Source: Paenibacillus apiarius (GTDB lineage Bacteria > Bacillota > Bacilli > Paenibacillales > Paenibacillaceae). Taken from it: a DNA stretch of 64,000 nucleotides. The notes beneath the pieces were generated by a model. It was not told the DNA's origin. It saw only the letters and a list, made by a program, of their open reading frames with translations, and ran no database searches. The stretch covers positions 4,526,001-4,590,000 of the forward strand of contig NZ_JAFFHZ010000001.1 in the NCBI RefSeq assembly GCF_017052585.1. The letters run 5' to 3'. The translations under genes and the position numbers were made by a program. Shown here one piece after another: positions 28,326 through 35,862 of this stretch. The first letter of the stretch is position 1; each line of letters opens with the position of its first letter.

Positions 28326-28369
28326 GGATAATGATTGCGTTTGTTATCATCCAGAATCATACATATGAA
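28326..28369 (+). promoter_or_regulatory. Promoter with overlapping Fur-like dyad, ahead of the BpsA operon
   Basis: TTGTTA at 28341-28346 and TATGAA at 28364-28369 are 17 bp apart, a plausible sigma-A promoter. An imperfect dyad at 28326-28352 (GGATAATGATT ... TTATCATCC) overlaps the -35 element and resembles the GATAATGAT half-sites of Fur boxes. The operator reading is tentative; AT-rich dyads of this quality also occur by chance. Confidence 0.4.
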
Positions 28370-28414
28370 CATATTGATGGCTCTCACAAATGATAAAGGA
28401 GACGTAAGAAAAAT

Positions 28415-29584
28415 ATGAATAACGAAGTAATGAATTCGATATATTCCCAAGTATCCATTAAGGATGGAAAAAAAGTAATCGAGAACATTCTTTTGGATAT
28501 TTACTTCAAACCCGGCATTTCTACCAAGGATATCGCAAGGAAGACGCTGTTGCCGCTGCCGATCGTGGCTGCCATTAAGAAGGAGTTCGTCAAGGCGGGG
28601 ATTATCGAACAAAATCGGGGAGTCAATTGTACTACGAAAGGTTTGCGGCTGGTCGAGCATACGATGGGCTATGGACATTTGGATCGCTCCTTGTACCAGC
28701 GTTTGAAGTATGATCAATGGCAGCGGGACGAGCTGCATGAGATGCTGACGAAGCTGGAAGGCGTCTTTGAGGGACGGCCTCAGGTCGATGTCACCATCGA
28801 CCAGTCCCGGTGCACCCTGGAAACCAGCTTGAAGCGGGCCGTTCTCGCGCTTCGGCACGAGGCTCTTATCGGGAGGGATATCGTCTGTCTGGGGGATGAT
28901 GACCTCGTCAGCGTGTCGTTGGCGTTTCTGCTGAAGCAGCTGTTTCGGCAAGATGCCCATAAGTCGAACACCCGCATTCATGTGTTTGAGATTGATAAAC
29001 GCATCATCAGCTACGTGAATTATCTTGCTGAAGTCGAAGATTTGCCGATCGTGTGCTACGAAATGGATTTTCGCGAACAGCTCCCGTCTGACTTTTTGCG
29101 CCGTTTTGATTGCGTGTTCACGGATCCCCCTTATACGCAGCAAGGCATGTCGTTATTCGTATCGCGGGGAATCCAATTGCTGAAGCGGGAGATCGGGCTG
29201 CCCATCTTCCTCTCGTTCGCCCACAAATCACCGGATTTTGCCTTGGAGATGCAGCGTGAATTTTCGAGGATGGGCTTGCTTGTGACGAGTGTCTTGCCGC
29301 GCTTCAATGAATATATCGGAGCGGAAATTATAGGTAACACGAGCCAGATGATTGTGTTACAATCTACGGAAGAGACGAAGGAGAGCATTGCGCGTGATTA
29401 TCGGGACGCACTCTATACAGGAGAAGTAAGACGCACGATCCGCGCCTACGAATGCAAACGGTGCAACCTCGTGACCGAGGTCGGATTTCAAATGACATGG
29501 CAAACGATCGAGCAGCTGAAGAAAGAGGGCTGCCCGAGCTGCCGCCATGACACCTTCGAGCTTATTCAAAAAAAGAACGCATAA
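28415..29584 (+). CDS. N4-bis(aminopropyl)spermidine synthase (BpsA/DUF43) homologue
   Basis: This 389-residue protein starts with ATG behind AAAGGAGA, with a longer than usual spacer. Residues 1-90 look like a winged-helix segment. The C-terminal catalytic part has LGDDDLVSVSL, VFEIDKRI and FTDPPYTQQGMSLFVSRGI, the signature layout of the BpsA family. Known members use decarboxylated S-adenosylmethionine to aminopropylate spermidine at N4, making branched polyamines. Residues about 355-385 add a CxxC...CxxC pair (CKRC, CPSC) that looks like a zinc ribbon. It opens a four-gene operon with a GNAT, an FkbH-like protein and an ACP, directly behind the synthases. That context suggests it makes or modifies an amine used in the product or in self-protection. 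The family call rests on motifs; the true acceptor is unknown and need not be spermidine. Confidence 0.85.
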   Translation: MNNEVMNSIYSQVSIKDGKKVIENILLDIYFKPGISTKDIARKTLLPLPIVAAIKKEFVKAGIIEQNRGVNCTTKGLRLVEHTMGYGHLDRSLYQRLKYDQWQRDELHEMLTKLEGVFEGRPQVDVTIDQSRCTLETSLKRAVLALRHEALIGRDIVCLGDDDLVSVSLAFLLKQLFRQDAHKSNTRIHVFEIDKRIISYVNYLAEVEDLPIVCYEMDFREQLPSDFLRRFDCVFTDPPYTQQGMSLFVSRGIQLLKREIGLPIFLSFAHKSPDFALEMQREFSRMGLLVTSVLPRFNEYIGAEIIGNTSQMIVLQSTEETKESIARDYRDALYTGEVRRTIRAYECKRCNLVTEVGFQMTWQTIEQLKKEGCPSCRHDTFELIQKKNA

Positions 29585-29609
29585 GAACGCAGAATGGAGT
29601 CACAGCAAG

Positions 29610-30068
29610 ATGCCGATCAGAGAAATGGAGCCGAATGACGTTGCGACTATCGCAAAATTTGAAACAGATATTTCTGTCATTTCATTCGGAGAGGATGCGA
29701 TTACCGATCCTCAATTTCATGCCAAAAAGCTTGAAAAAGCGCTTCGTTACGAGAAAAAAGGGATGCTTGTCATGGAAGTCGACGGGAATATCGCAGGGTG
29801 GATGTGGATTACGCCACGGGAAAACTCAGTGACGAAAGAAACGTATGCGAATTTCAAAAGCTTCTATATCGAAGCATCCTACCGCGGCACCGACCATGTC
29901 GATGAACTGTTTGAAGCTGGAATGGCGTACTGCAAGGGGGAAGGAGCTGTGCATATTATCGGCAAGGTGCATGTAAGCAATTTGCCGATGCGGCTGCTCT
30001 ATAAGAAGTACGGCTTTAAGCCGACACACTTGACGATGGAATTATTCTCCGGTGAAGCCGATGATTAA
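29610..30068 (+). CDS. GNAT family N-acetyltransferase
   Basis: I chose the ATG at 29610 (MPIREMEPND, 152 residues). It lies 26 nt after the BpsA-like stop, while an earlier in-frame start would overlap that gene. The fold signs are a standard GNAT layout: an acidic N-terminal strand (IREMEPNDVATIAKFE), GNIAGWMWITP, the FYIEASYRGTDHVDELFEAGMAYCKGEGA acetyl-CoA-binding region split across two blocks, and the closing KVHVSNLPMRLLYKKYGFKP. GNATs acetylate amines with acetyl-CoA. Inside this cluster it may be a self-resistance or tailoring enzyme acting on an amino group of the product, or it may modify the polyamine made by the preceding gene. Its last 8 nt overlap the next start. No substrate can be read from sequence. 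Confidence 0.85.
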   Translation: MPIREMEPNDVATIAKFETDISVISFGEDAITDPQFHAKKLEKALRYEKKGMLVMEVDGNIAGWMWITPRENSVTKETYANFKSFYIEASYRGTDHVDELFEAGMAYCKGEGAVHIIGKVHVSNLPMRLLYKKYGFKPTHLTMELFSGEADD

Positions 30069-31086
30069 ATGCGTAGTATGGGACTTGGACGATACGTTGT
30101 GGGAAGGGACGCTGAGAGAGGACGAAGCGGGCATCAAGCTGCTGCCGGAGATCGCCGCTGTCATCGATACATTGGATCGGCGCGGAATTCTGCATAGCAT
30201 TGCCAGCCGCAACAGCTGGGAGCAAGTGAAAAGCAAGCTGGATCAGCTGGGAATCGCCCATTTTTTCCTGTACCCGCAGTGTCACTTCGATTCAAAAGCA
30301 GCGAGCATGGAGCGAATTGCCCAGGAACTGAACATCGGATTGGATACGCTGGCGTTTGTCGACAATGATCCATTCGAGCGATTTGAAGTGAACTATTATG
30401 TGCCTCAGGTGCGCACCTATGCCGCGCACCAATACCGGGAGCTTCCCGAGTATCCTGAATTTAAGGTTGGCCATGCAACCGATGAGACGGCGAGCCGGCG
30501 GCAATATATGCAGGCGCGCCAACTGCGGGAGGAAGCCAGAAAAGAGCACAAGGGCAGCCGTGAGCAATTTTTGAAGGAATGCCGGATGAAGCTGCAGATC
30601 CGAATGGCACGGCAAGAAGATTACCCGCGGGTGGTCGAATTGTCCCACCGCACCAATCAGATGAATAGTCTGTTGGAACGGATTGATTTCCCTTTCGTTG
30701 AATCGTTTTGCAGCCGGGACAGCCACTATTTATATGTGGCCAAGCTAGAGGACCGGTTTGGCGAGCACGGGCTGATCGGAACCTGCTTTGTGACCGCTGC
30801 TCACGACAGAATCGATATCAAGCTGTTTTGCATTTCCTGCCGGATTGAAGGCCGGGGCATCGCTGCTGCATTTTTGTATACGGTCCTGGAACGATTGGGG
30901 CGGCAGATGCCGAAGGCAACGACAGTGCGTTGCCAGTTAGTGCGCAAGCAACGGAATTTGCCGGCAAGGCTGTTGCTGGAGATGCTGGGCTTCAAGAAAA
31001 CCACTACGGAAGACGAGCAATCCGCTTATATGCTTGACCTGCCGCTCCCGCGCAAGGCATTCGATTGGCTCGAGATAGGAGAATAA
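30061..31086 (+). CDS. Free-standing FkbH-like HAD-IIIC enzyme (glyceryl-ACP formation)
   Basis: The ATG at 30061 follows GGTGA and overlaps the GNAT stop; a GTG at 30052 is also possible. Either gives about 342-345 residues. The N-terminal HAD part begins at once with CVVWDLDDTLWEGTL, and AFVDNDPFERFEV gives the distal acidic motif. The C-terminal part (HRTNQMNS, RFGEHGLIGTCF, CISCRIEGRGIAAAFL) is the GNAT-like half of FkbH proteins. It lacks the extra N-terminal region seen in the cis FkbH domain of the terminal synthase. The size and the partner ACP immediately downstream match ZmaN-type enzymes, which convert 1,3-bisphosphoglycerate to glyceryl-ACP on the way to hydroxymalonyl- or methoxymalonyl-ACP. 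The two dehydrogenases needed to complete hydroxymalonyl-ACP are not in this window. They may lie beyond the left edge. Confidence 0.85.
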   Translation: MIKCVVWDLDDTLWEGTLREDEAGIKLLPEIAAVIDTLDRRGILHSIASRNSWEQVKSKLDQLGIAHFFLYPQCHFDSKAASMERIAQELNIGLDTLAFVDNDPFERFEVNYYVPQVRTYAAHQYRELPEYPEFKVGHATDETASRRQYMQARQLREEARKEHKGSREQFLKECRMKLQIRMARQEDYPRVVELSHRTNQMNSLLERIDFPFVESFCSRDSHYLYVAKLEDRFGEHGLIGTCFVTAAHDRIDIKLFCISCRIEGRGIAAAFLYTVLERLGRQMPKATTVRCQLVRKQRNLPARLLLEMLGFKKTTTEDEQSAYMLDLPLPRKAFDWLEIGE

Positions 31087-31089
31087 GCG

Positions 31090-31344
31090 ATGAACCGTGA
31101 TGCGATTGAACAAGAGATTGCGGACTTAATCAAAGGAATGCTTAATTTGCCGTTCGTCGATGGGGATACCGTCTTAGTCGGCCATACAGGCGTTCTGGAT
31201 TCGATGACGGTAGTGAGACTGCTTGCGGAGATAGAGAAGCGGTTTGACTTTACATTGGACGAGGATGATTTGACGTTGGATTCCATAAGCAGCGTCAAGC
31301 GTCTGACGGAATGGGTGATTCAGAGCAAACAGGCGAATCATTAG
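31090..31344 (+). CDS. Stand-alone acyl carrier protein
   Basis: This 84-residue protein starts 3 nt after the FkbH-like gene, behind GATAGGAGAATAAGCG. VLDSMTVVRLLAEIEKRFDFTLDEDDL is the carrier helix II region, with the phosphopantetheine serine in the DSMT sequence instead of the commoner DSL. Its position says it carries the glyceryl unit made by the preceding enzyme, comparable to ZmaD in zwittermicin biosynthesis. A modified extender would then be delivered to an AT such as the unusual one in the first synthase here. It is the last gene of the operon; a very strong terminator follows. Confidence 0.88.
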   Translation: MNRDAIEQEIADLIKGMLNLPFVDGDTVLVGHTGVLDSMTVVRLLAEIEKRFDFTLDEDDLTLDSISSVKRLTEWVIQSKQANH

Positions 31345-31383
31345 AGGGTCGCAATGCTTTATTGGGAATATAATGATTCTCAG

Positions 31384-31434
31384 ACACCGCGCCCCGGCAG
31401 GAATTTGTTCCTGCCGGGGCGCGGTGTTTTTTTG
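31384..31434 (+). terminator. Strong intrinsic terminator after the ACP gene
   Basis: A perfect 20-bp stem (31384-31403 with 31408-31427), GC-rich with a TTTG loop, runs into a T-tract (TTTTTT). It cleanly ends the BpsA-GNAT-FkbH-ACP operon. Confidence 0.93.
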
Positions 31435-31510
31435 ATCTTTACGGTCTTTTTGAACAGATGCTTAACAATTAGTGAACGCGAAAAAACAGCTATTATTGTA
31501 AAAGTCTGCA

Positions 31511-31519
31511 TGTTATAAT
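31511..31519 (+). promoter_or_regulatory. Extended -10 promoter for the dimethylformamidase-like gene
   Basis: TGTTATAAT is a perfect TATAAT with an upstream TGN extension, in an AT-rich stretch without a good -35 hexamer. It leaves about 165 nt of untranslated leader before the ATG at 31692. The rest of 31435-31691 holds no gene that I can see. Confidence 0.55.
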
Positions 31520-31691
31520 CGTGTTGAAATATATGACATCATGTGAAAATTTATGCATAAATGTGTTGGTTTTTGAGAGAAAGAGAGGTGAGCTTAAGGG
31601 TTAGAGGTTGTTCCAATCGTAAAACGATGCAGCCGCGACTGAAACAGATTCATGACGCACAAGAAAATTCTAAATCAATGGAGGAATTTCA

Positions 31692-33995
31692 ATGAAGCCG
31701 AATGAACATGGGACAGCGAGTGTGACAGATAAGATGGCGCAAGACGCCGTAACCGTAGTTGGGTACTCGCATCAATTCAGCATACAGCCTGGTCAAGAAC
31801 TGAACTTTATGATCGACACGGCGAGTTCCGTTTATACAGCTAGTGTCGTTCGCTTATGCGGCGGGATGCCCGATCCGGACAACTCGCCCGATTTGCCGAC
31901 AGAACCGGTGCCGGCAGATTGTGCCGGCGAATACCCGGGACGACGCCAGATAACTGCTGCCGGCTCCTATGCCGAACTGCCTCTGCCGGCGGATTGGCTG
32001 CAGGACGGCGAGTTCTCGGCGCAGCTGTGGATGTACCCGACAATCCCGGTATACTGCCAGGCGCAAACGGTCTGGTCGGCACGCTCTGCCGACGGCGCAT
32101 CTGGGGCCGATCTGACGCTGGAAAAGGACGGACATGTAACGTTTTCCTTGACCGGCGGCTGCGGGAAATCTGTTACAGTGCGCGCCGGAGCGCCGCTGAA
32201 TGGACATGAGTGGTACTTCGTCGCCGTTCAATATTCCGCGCGCAACGAGGCAGCGACGCTCTTTGTCAGCCAACGTGACGGGTGGAAGCCTGATGACGGC
32301 ACGCAGGTATGCACTGTGGCTGCTAAGCTGGACTATACGAACGTTGTCATCTCCCGCGTCCTGCTGGCTGCGGATTCGGACTCCAATGCGCCAGGGCGCG
32401 CAACTCGCCATTACAACGGAAAAATCGGCAACCCGCGGTTTTTCCGGGAGTATTTTACCGAGGGGCAGCTGCATGGCTTGTCGCTTGGCACGGACAAGGG
32501 AACGGATGGCGTGCTCCTCGTCGCCGATTATGATTTCGGCGTCGATATTTCATCGACGCGCCTTGCGGATCGGTCGGCAGGCGCGCACCACGGCACTTTG
32601 CGTCAAGGCGGCACCCGTGCCGTTACCAGCCATAATTGGACCGGAGAACAGGTGGACTATCGGCTCGCTCCGGAACAATACGCGGCCGTTCATTTTCATG
32701 ACAACGACATAGAGGATGCCGGTTGGGAGACCGATATTACGTGGCGGATCCCAGAGGATTTACCCAGCGGCATATACGCGCTCAAATTAGAGGCTGAAGG
32801 GAGTATCGACTACATCCCGTTCTTTGTAAGGCCGGCTCAGGGAACCGCAACAGCACCGGTCCTGTTTCTGGCGCCGACCAATACCTACCTGGCTTACGGC
32901 AACGAGCGGCTGTTCAAACTGGCCAAGGAATATTTGGGCGACGACTATGTCCTCCCGCCACAGGACGTTTATTTAGACGAGCACCCCGAGCTGGGCAATT
33001 CCATTTACGACCTGCACAACGACGGCAGCGGCGTTCAATATTCTTCCCGGCTGCGTCCGATCATGAATATCCGGCCTCACTACCGCAACTGGCGGGCGGT
33101 GCGGCACTTCTCCGCCGATCTGTACATTACCGGCTGGATGGAGCGGCGGGGGCAAAGCCATGATATCGCAACGGACGAAGATTTGCACAATGAGGGCGTT
33201 GAATTGCTGCGGCCTTACAAGGTGCTGATTACCGGCAGCCATCCCGAATATTGGACGCGCCCGATGATGAAGGCGCTGGAGCAGTATTTGGCGGATGGCG
33301 GCCGCTTGATGTATCTGGGAGGTAACGGCTTTTACTGGGTGACAAGCCTGGATCCGGATCGGCCGCATCTGTTGGAGGTGCGGCGCGGCAACTCCGGTTC
33401 CCGCTCCTCGGACACCCCGCCAGGCGAGCTGTTTCACAGCACCACGGGCGAGCCGGGAGGCATTTGGCGCCACTTTGGTTATGTGCCTCAGCGCCTTGTC
33501 GGCGTGGGCGTCACCGCCTTGGGCGGCGGGTCGGCATGCGGCTACCGCCGTCTGAAAGACAGCTTCCATCCGTCGGCCCAGTTTATTTTTGACGGGATCG
33601 GCGATGACGAGATCATTGGCGATTTTGGATATGCCGCCGGCGGTGCGGCTGGCGATGAGATCGATCGCTACGATCTCAATTTCGGGACGCCTCCACATAC
33701 GCTGTGGCTTGCAACGTCGACTGGGCATGATAATAATTACCAGTTCGTGCATGAAGATCAACTGCATACCGCGCCTGGTCAGGGCGGCTGTGACAATCCG
33801 CTCGTGCGGGCGGACATGACCTATTTCGATATCCATGGCGGGGGAGCGGTGTTCTCCGTCGGATCGATCAACTGGGCCGGGAGCCTTGCTTGGAACGACT
33901 ATGACAATAATGTCGCCCGCATTAGCGACAACGTCCTGAAGCGGCTGCTTACGGAGCACGACATGCCCGTTACCCCATCGGCCGAGGGCGTATGA
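31692..33995 (+). CDS. N,N-dimethylformamidase beta-subunit-like protein with LamG-like domain
   Basis: This 767-residue protein starts with ATG behind TGGAGGAA. It has no signal peptide, so it is probably cytoplasmic. Residues about 100-230 look like a LamG/concanavalin-type jelly roll (FSAQLWMYPTIPV, HEWYFVAVQYS, NGKIGNPRFF). From about 340 onward the sequence resembles the large subunit of N,N-dimethylformamidase (APTNTYLAYGNERL, HDNDIEDAGWETDITWRIP, ITGSHPEYWTRPMMKALEQY, GGRLMYLGGNGFYW, GAVFSVGSINWAGSL). Proteins with this domain include iron-dependent amidases, but most homologues are uncharacterised. It lies between the synthase operons and the phosphatase on the same strand, so it may be a late hydrolase of the pathway or simply a neighbour. 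The family call is reasonable, the role unknown. Confidence 0.75.
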   Translation: MKPNEHGTASVTDKMAQDAVTVVGYSHQFSIQPGQELNFMIDTASSVYTASVVRLCGGMPDPDNSPDLPTEPVPADCAGEYPGRRQITAAGSYAELPLPADWLQDGEFSAQLWMYPTIPVYCQAQTVWSARSADGASGADLTLEKDGHVTFSLTGGCGKSVTVRAGAPLNGHEWYFVAVQYSARNEAATLFVSQRDGWKPDDGTQVCTVAAKLDYTNVVISRVLLAADSDSNAPGRATRHYNGKIGNPRFFREYFTEGQLHGLSLGTDKGTDGVLLVADYDFGVDISSTRLADRSAGAHHGTLRQGGTRAVTSHNWTGEQVDYRLAPEQYAAVHFHDNDIEDAGWETDITWRIPEDLPSGIYALKLEAEGSIDYIPFFVRPAQGTATAPVLFLAPTNTYLAYGNERLFKLAKEYLGDDYVLPPQDVYLDEHPELGNSIYDLHNDGSGVQYSSRLRPIMNIRPHYRNWRAVRHFSADLYITGWMERRGQSHDIATDEDLHNEGVELLRPYKVLITGSHPEYWTRPMMKALEQYLADGGRLMYLGGNGFYWVTSLDPDRPHLLEVRRGNSGSRSSDTPPGELFHSTTGEPGGIWRHFGYVPQRLVGVGVTALGGGSACGYRRLKDSFHPSAQFIFDGIGDDEIIGDFGYAAGGAAGDEIDRYDLNFGTPPHTLWLATSTGHDNNYQFVHEDQLHTAPGQGGCDNPLVRADMTYFDIHGGGAVFSVGSINWAGSLAWNDYDNNVARISDNVLKRLLTEHDMPVTPSAEGV

Positions 33996-34068
33996 ATGGA
34001 AGCCGGCATTTGCCCGGGCCTTTGCTGTCCCGATCATCGGAATATACGCGCTTAGGAGGAAATGAATC

Positions 34069-35400
34069 ATGAAAAGTAAGCTTGCCGCTGTCGTATTGGG
34101 AATCGTGCTTGCATGCTCTACTTCGATCTTTCAAACCAACCAGTCGGCCGAGGCCGCTCCCGCCGCTTCTTCTATAAAGGCGAAAAACGTTATCTTTATG
34201 GTTCCGGATGGTTTTTCACCCGCATATGCTGCCAACTACCGCTTGTACAAAGGCGAACCATCCGTGATGGACCCCATGCTTGTAGGCATGGTAAGGACAT
34301 ACTCGGCCGATTCCGCGTTAACCGATTCCGCCGCTGCGGCGACTGCGATGGCGACGGGGCACAAGACGAACAACGGAATGATTGGGACGACTCCGGACGG
34401 GATACAACGCAAGACGATTCTCGAAGCGGCGCGTGAACAAGGCAAGACAACGGGTCTGGTAGCTACGTCGAGCATTACCGATGCGACTCCGGCCGCTTTT
34501 TCTGCGCATATTTTTTCCCGCGACGAAGAAAGCGGAATTGCGCCGCAGCAACTGGAAAATGCAGATGTCCTTCTAGGGGGAGGCAAGAACTTCTTTCTTC
34601 CTGAATCGATGGGGGGCAAGCAAAAGAACCGCAATCTTCTGGAAGAAGCAAAGCGAAGCGGTTACACCATCGTGGAGGACCGCAATCAACTGCAATCCGC
34701 AAGCGGAAGCAAGATTCTCGGCTTGTTCGCGGACGGAGACATGGCGCCCGAGCTCGACCGGGAGCATACGAATGAACCAAGCTTGAAGGAAATGACCGGC
34801 AAAGCGATCGATATTCTCCGCCAAAACAAGGACGGCTTTTTCCTGCTGGTGGAGGGGAGCCAGATCGATTCGGCCGGGCACTACAATGATGCCGCTTGGG
34901 CTATGAAGGACACGCAAGCGTTTGAAGACGCGGTCGCATTGGCATTCGACTTCGCCACAAAAGACGGCAACACGCTAATCGTCGTCGTCGGCGACCACGA
35001 TACGGGCGGAATATCGGTTGGCGGGTACGATCAAACCTACGCCAAGCTTGAGGTGCTGCATCGTGTAAAGGCATCCGGACTCTATATGGCAGACAAGCTG
35101 AAGGCTGATAGAAGCAATGTCAAAGAAGTGCTCAAGACGTATGCGAGCATCGATGTGACTGCTGCGGAAGAAGCCAAAATTAAGAGCGCCAAAGATGCGA
35201 TGCAGGCCATTAATGGCGTCATTAGCGAGCGTGCCCTGGTCGGTTGGATTACCTATTTGCACACCGGCGTGGATGTTCAAATGTATGCTATCGGTCCGGG
35301 TTCGGAATTATTCCGGGGATTGCATAACAATACAGATTTACCGCATTTGGTTGCGCAAGTGATGAACATCGATTTCGGAAATGACAGTCAGAAAAAGTAA
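34069..35400 (+). CDS. Exported alkaline phosphatase (PhoA superfamily)
   Basis: This 443-residue protein starts with ATG behind TTAGGAGGAAATGAATC. An N-terminal signal peptide (MKSKLAAVVLGIVLACS) ends at a likely AEA-AP signal peptidase site; VLAC is only a poor lipobox. The catalytic layout is clear: MVPDGFSP (first metal ligand region), ALTDSAAAATAMATG (nucleophilic Ser), EGSQIDSAGHYND, GDHDTGGISVGG and a late LHTG zinc ligand. It hydrolyses phosphomonoesters outside the membrane. It lies 73 nt behind the dimethylformamidase-like gene. In several antibiotic pathways the compound is kept phosphorylated inside and activated by an exported phosphatase; amicoumacin producers are reported to use a kinase/phosphatase pair. 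That is a plausible role here, but a phosphate-scavenging function cannot be excluded. No kinase gene is visible in the window. Confidence 0.92.
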   Translation: MKSKLAAVVLGIVLACSTSIFQTNQSAEAAPAASSIKAKNVIFMVPDGFSPAYAANYRLYKGEPSVMDPMLVGMVRTYSADSALTDSAAAATAMATGHKTNNGMIGTTPDGIQRKTILEAAREQGKTTGLVATSSITDATPAAFSAHIFSRDEESGIAPQQLENADVLLGGGKNFFLPESMGGKQKNRNLLEEAKRSGYTIVEDRNQLQSASGSKILGLFADGDMAPELDREHTNEPSLKEMTGKAIDILRQNKDGFFLLVEGSQIDSAGHYNDAAWAMKDTQAFEDAVALAFDFATKDGNTLIVVVGDHDTGGISVGGYDQTYAKLEVLHRVKASGLYMADKLKADRSNVKEVLKTYASIDVTAAEEAKIKSAKDAMQAINGVISERALVGWITYLHTGVDVQMYAIGPGSELFRGLHNNTDLPHLVAQVMNIDFGNDSQKK

Positions 35401-35520
35401 AGATGTAATGGAAAAACCGAGAGAGCTTTGCTGCTTTGGTATTATCCCCTTTAAGTAGACACTCAAAAAAAACCTTGTGCTATCATGAGGAACAAGAGTG
35501 AACTTGGAGGGGATTTTTCT

Positions 35521-35862
35521 ATGGCTAGAAAGGGACAAGTGTTTCAACAGTATACCGAAGAATTCAAACTAGCAGCAGTCAAAGCGTATTTAGAAGGGAA
35601 GGCCAGCTATAAAACGGTAGCGGAAAAGTTAGAAATCAGAAACTGTACCCAATTAAAAGTATGGGTAAGGAAGTGGCAGCATGGAGAAGCGTTCGATATC
35701 CGTAAAGGGGTATCGAATCCTCTTAAGGGACGTCCGCGTACAGCCTTTGACACTGTAGAACAAGAACGGGATTATTTGAAAGCACAGGTCGATTACTTAA
35801 AAAAGCGGTATCCAAATCTGGTAAAGGAGGCACGCTCCGTTCGCAGGATAACTACCAAGTGA
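35521..35862 (+). CDS. IS3-family transposase OrfA (helix-turn-helix)
   Basis: This 113-residue protein starts at the ATG at 35521, behind TTGGAGGGGATTTTTCT. EEFKLAAVKAYLEGKASYKTVAEKLEI is the DNA-binding helix-turn-helix that recognises the element ends, and YLKAQVDYLKKRYP is the leucine-zipper-like dimerisation helix. The zero-frame sequence A-AAA-AAG at 35799-35805 is a canonical -1 slippery heptamer, and the -1 frame is open from there into orfB. The full transposase is therefore probably an OrfAB fusion made by ribosomal frameshifting. OrfA alone usually acts as a regulator. Confidence 0.93.
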   Translation: MARKGQVFQQYTEEFKLAAVKAYLEGKASYKTVAEKLEIRNCTQLKVWVRKWQHGEAFDIRKGVSNPLKGRPRTAFDTVEQERDYLKAQVDYLKKRYPNLVKEARSVRRITTK

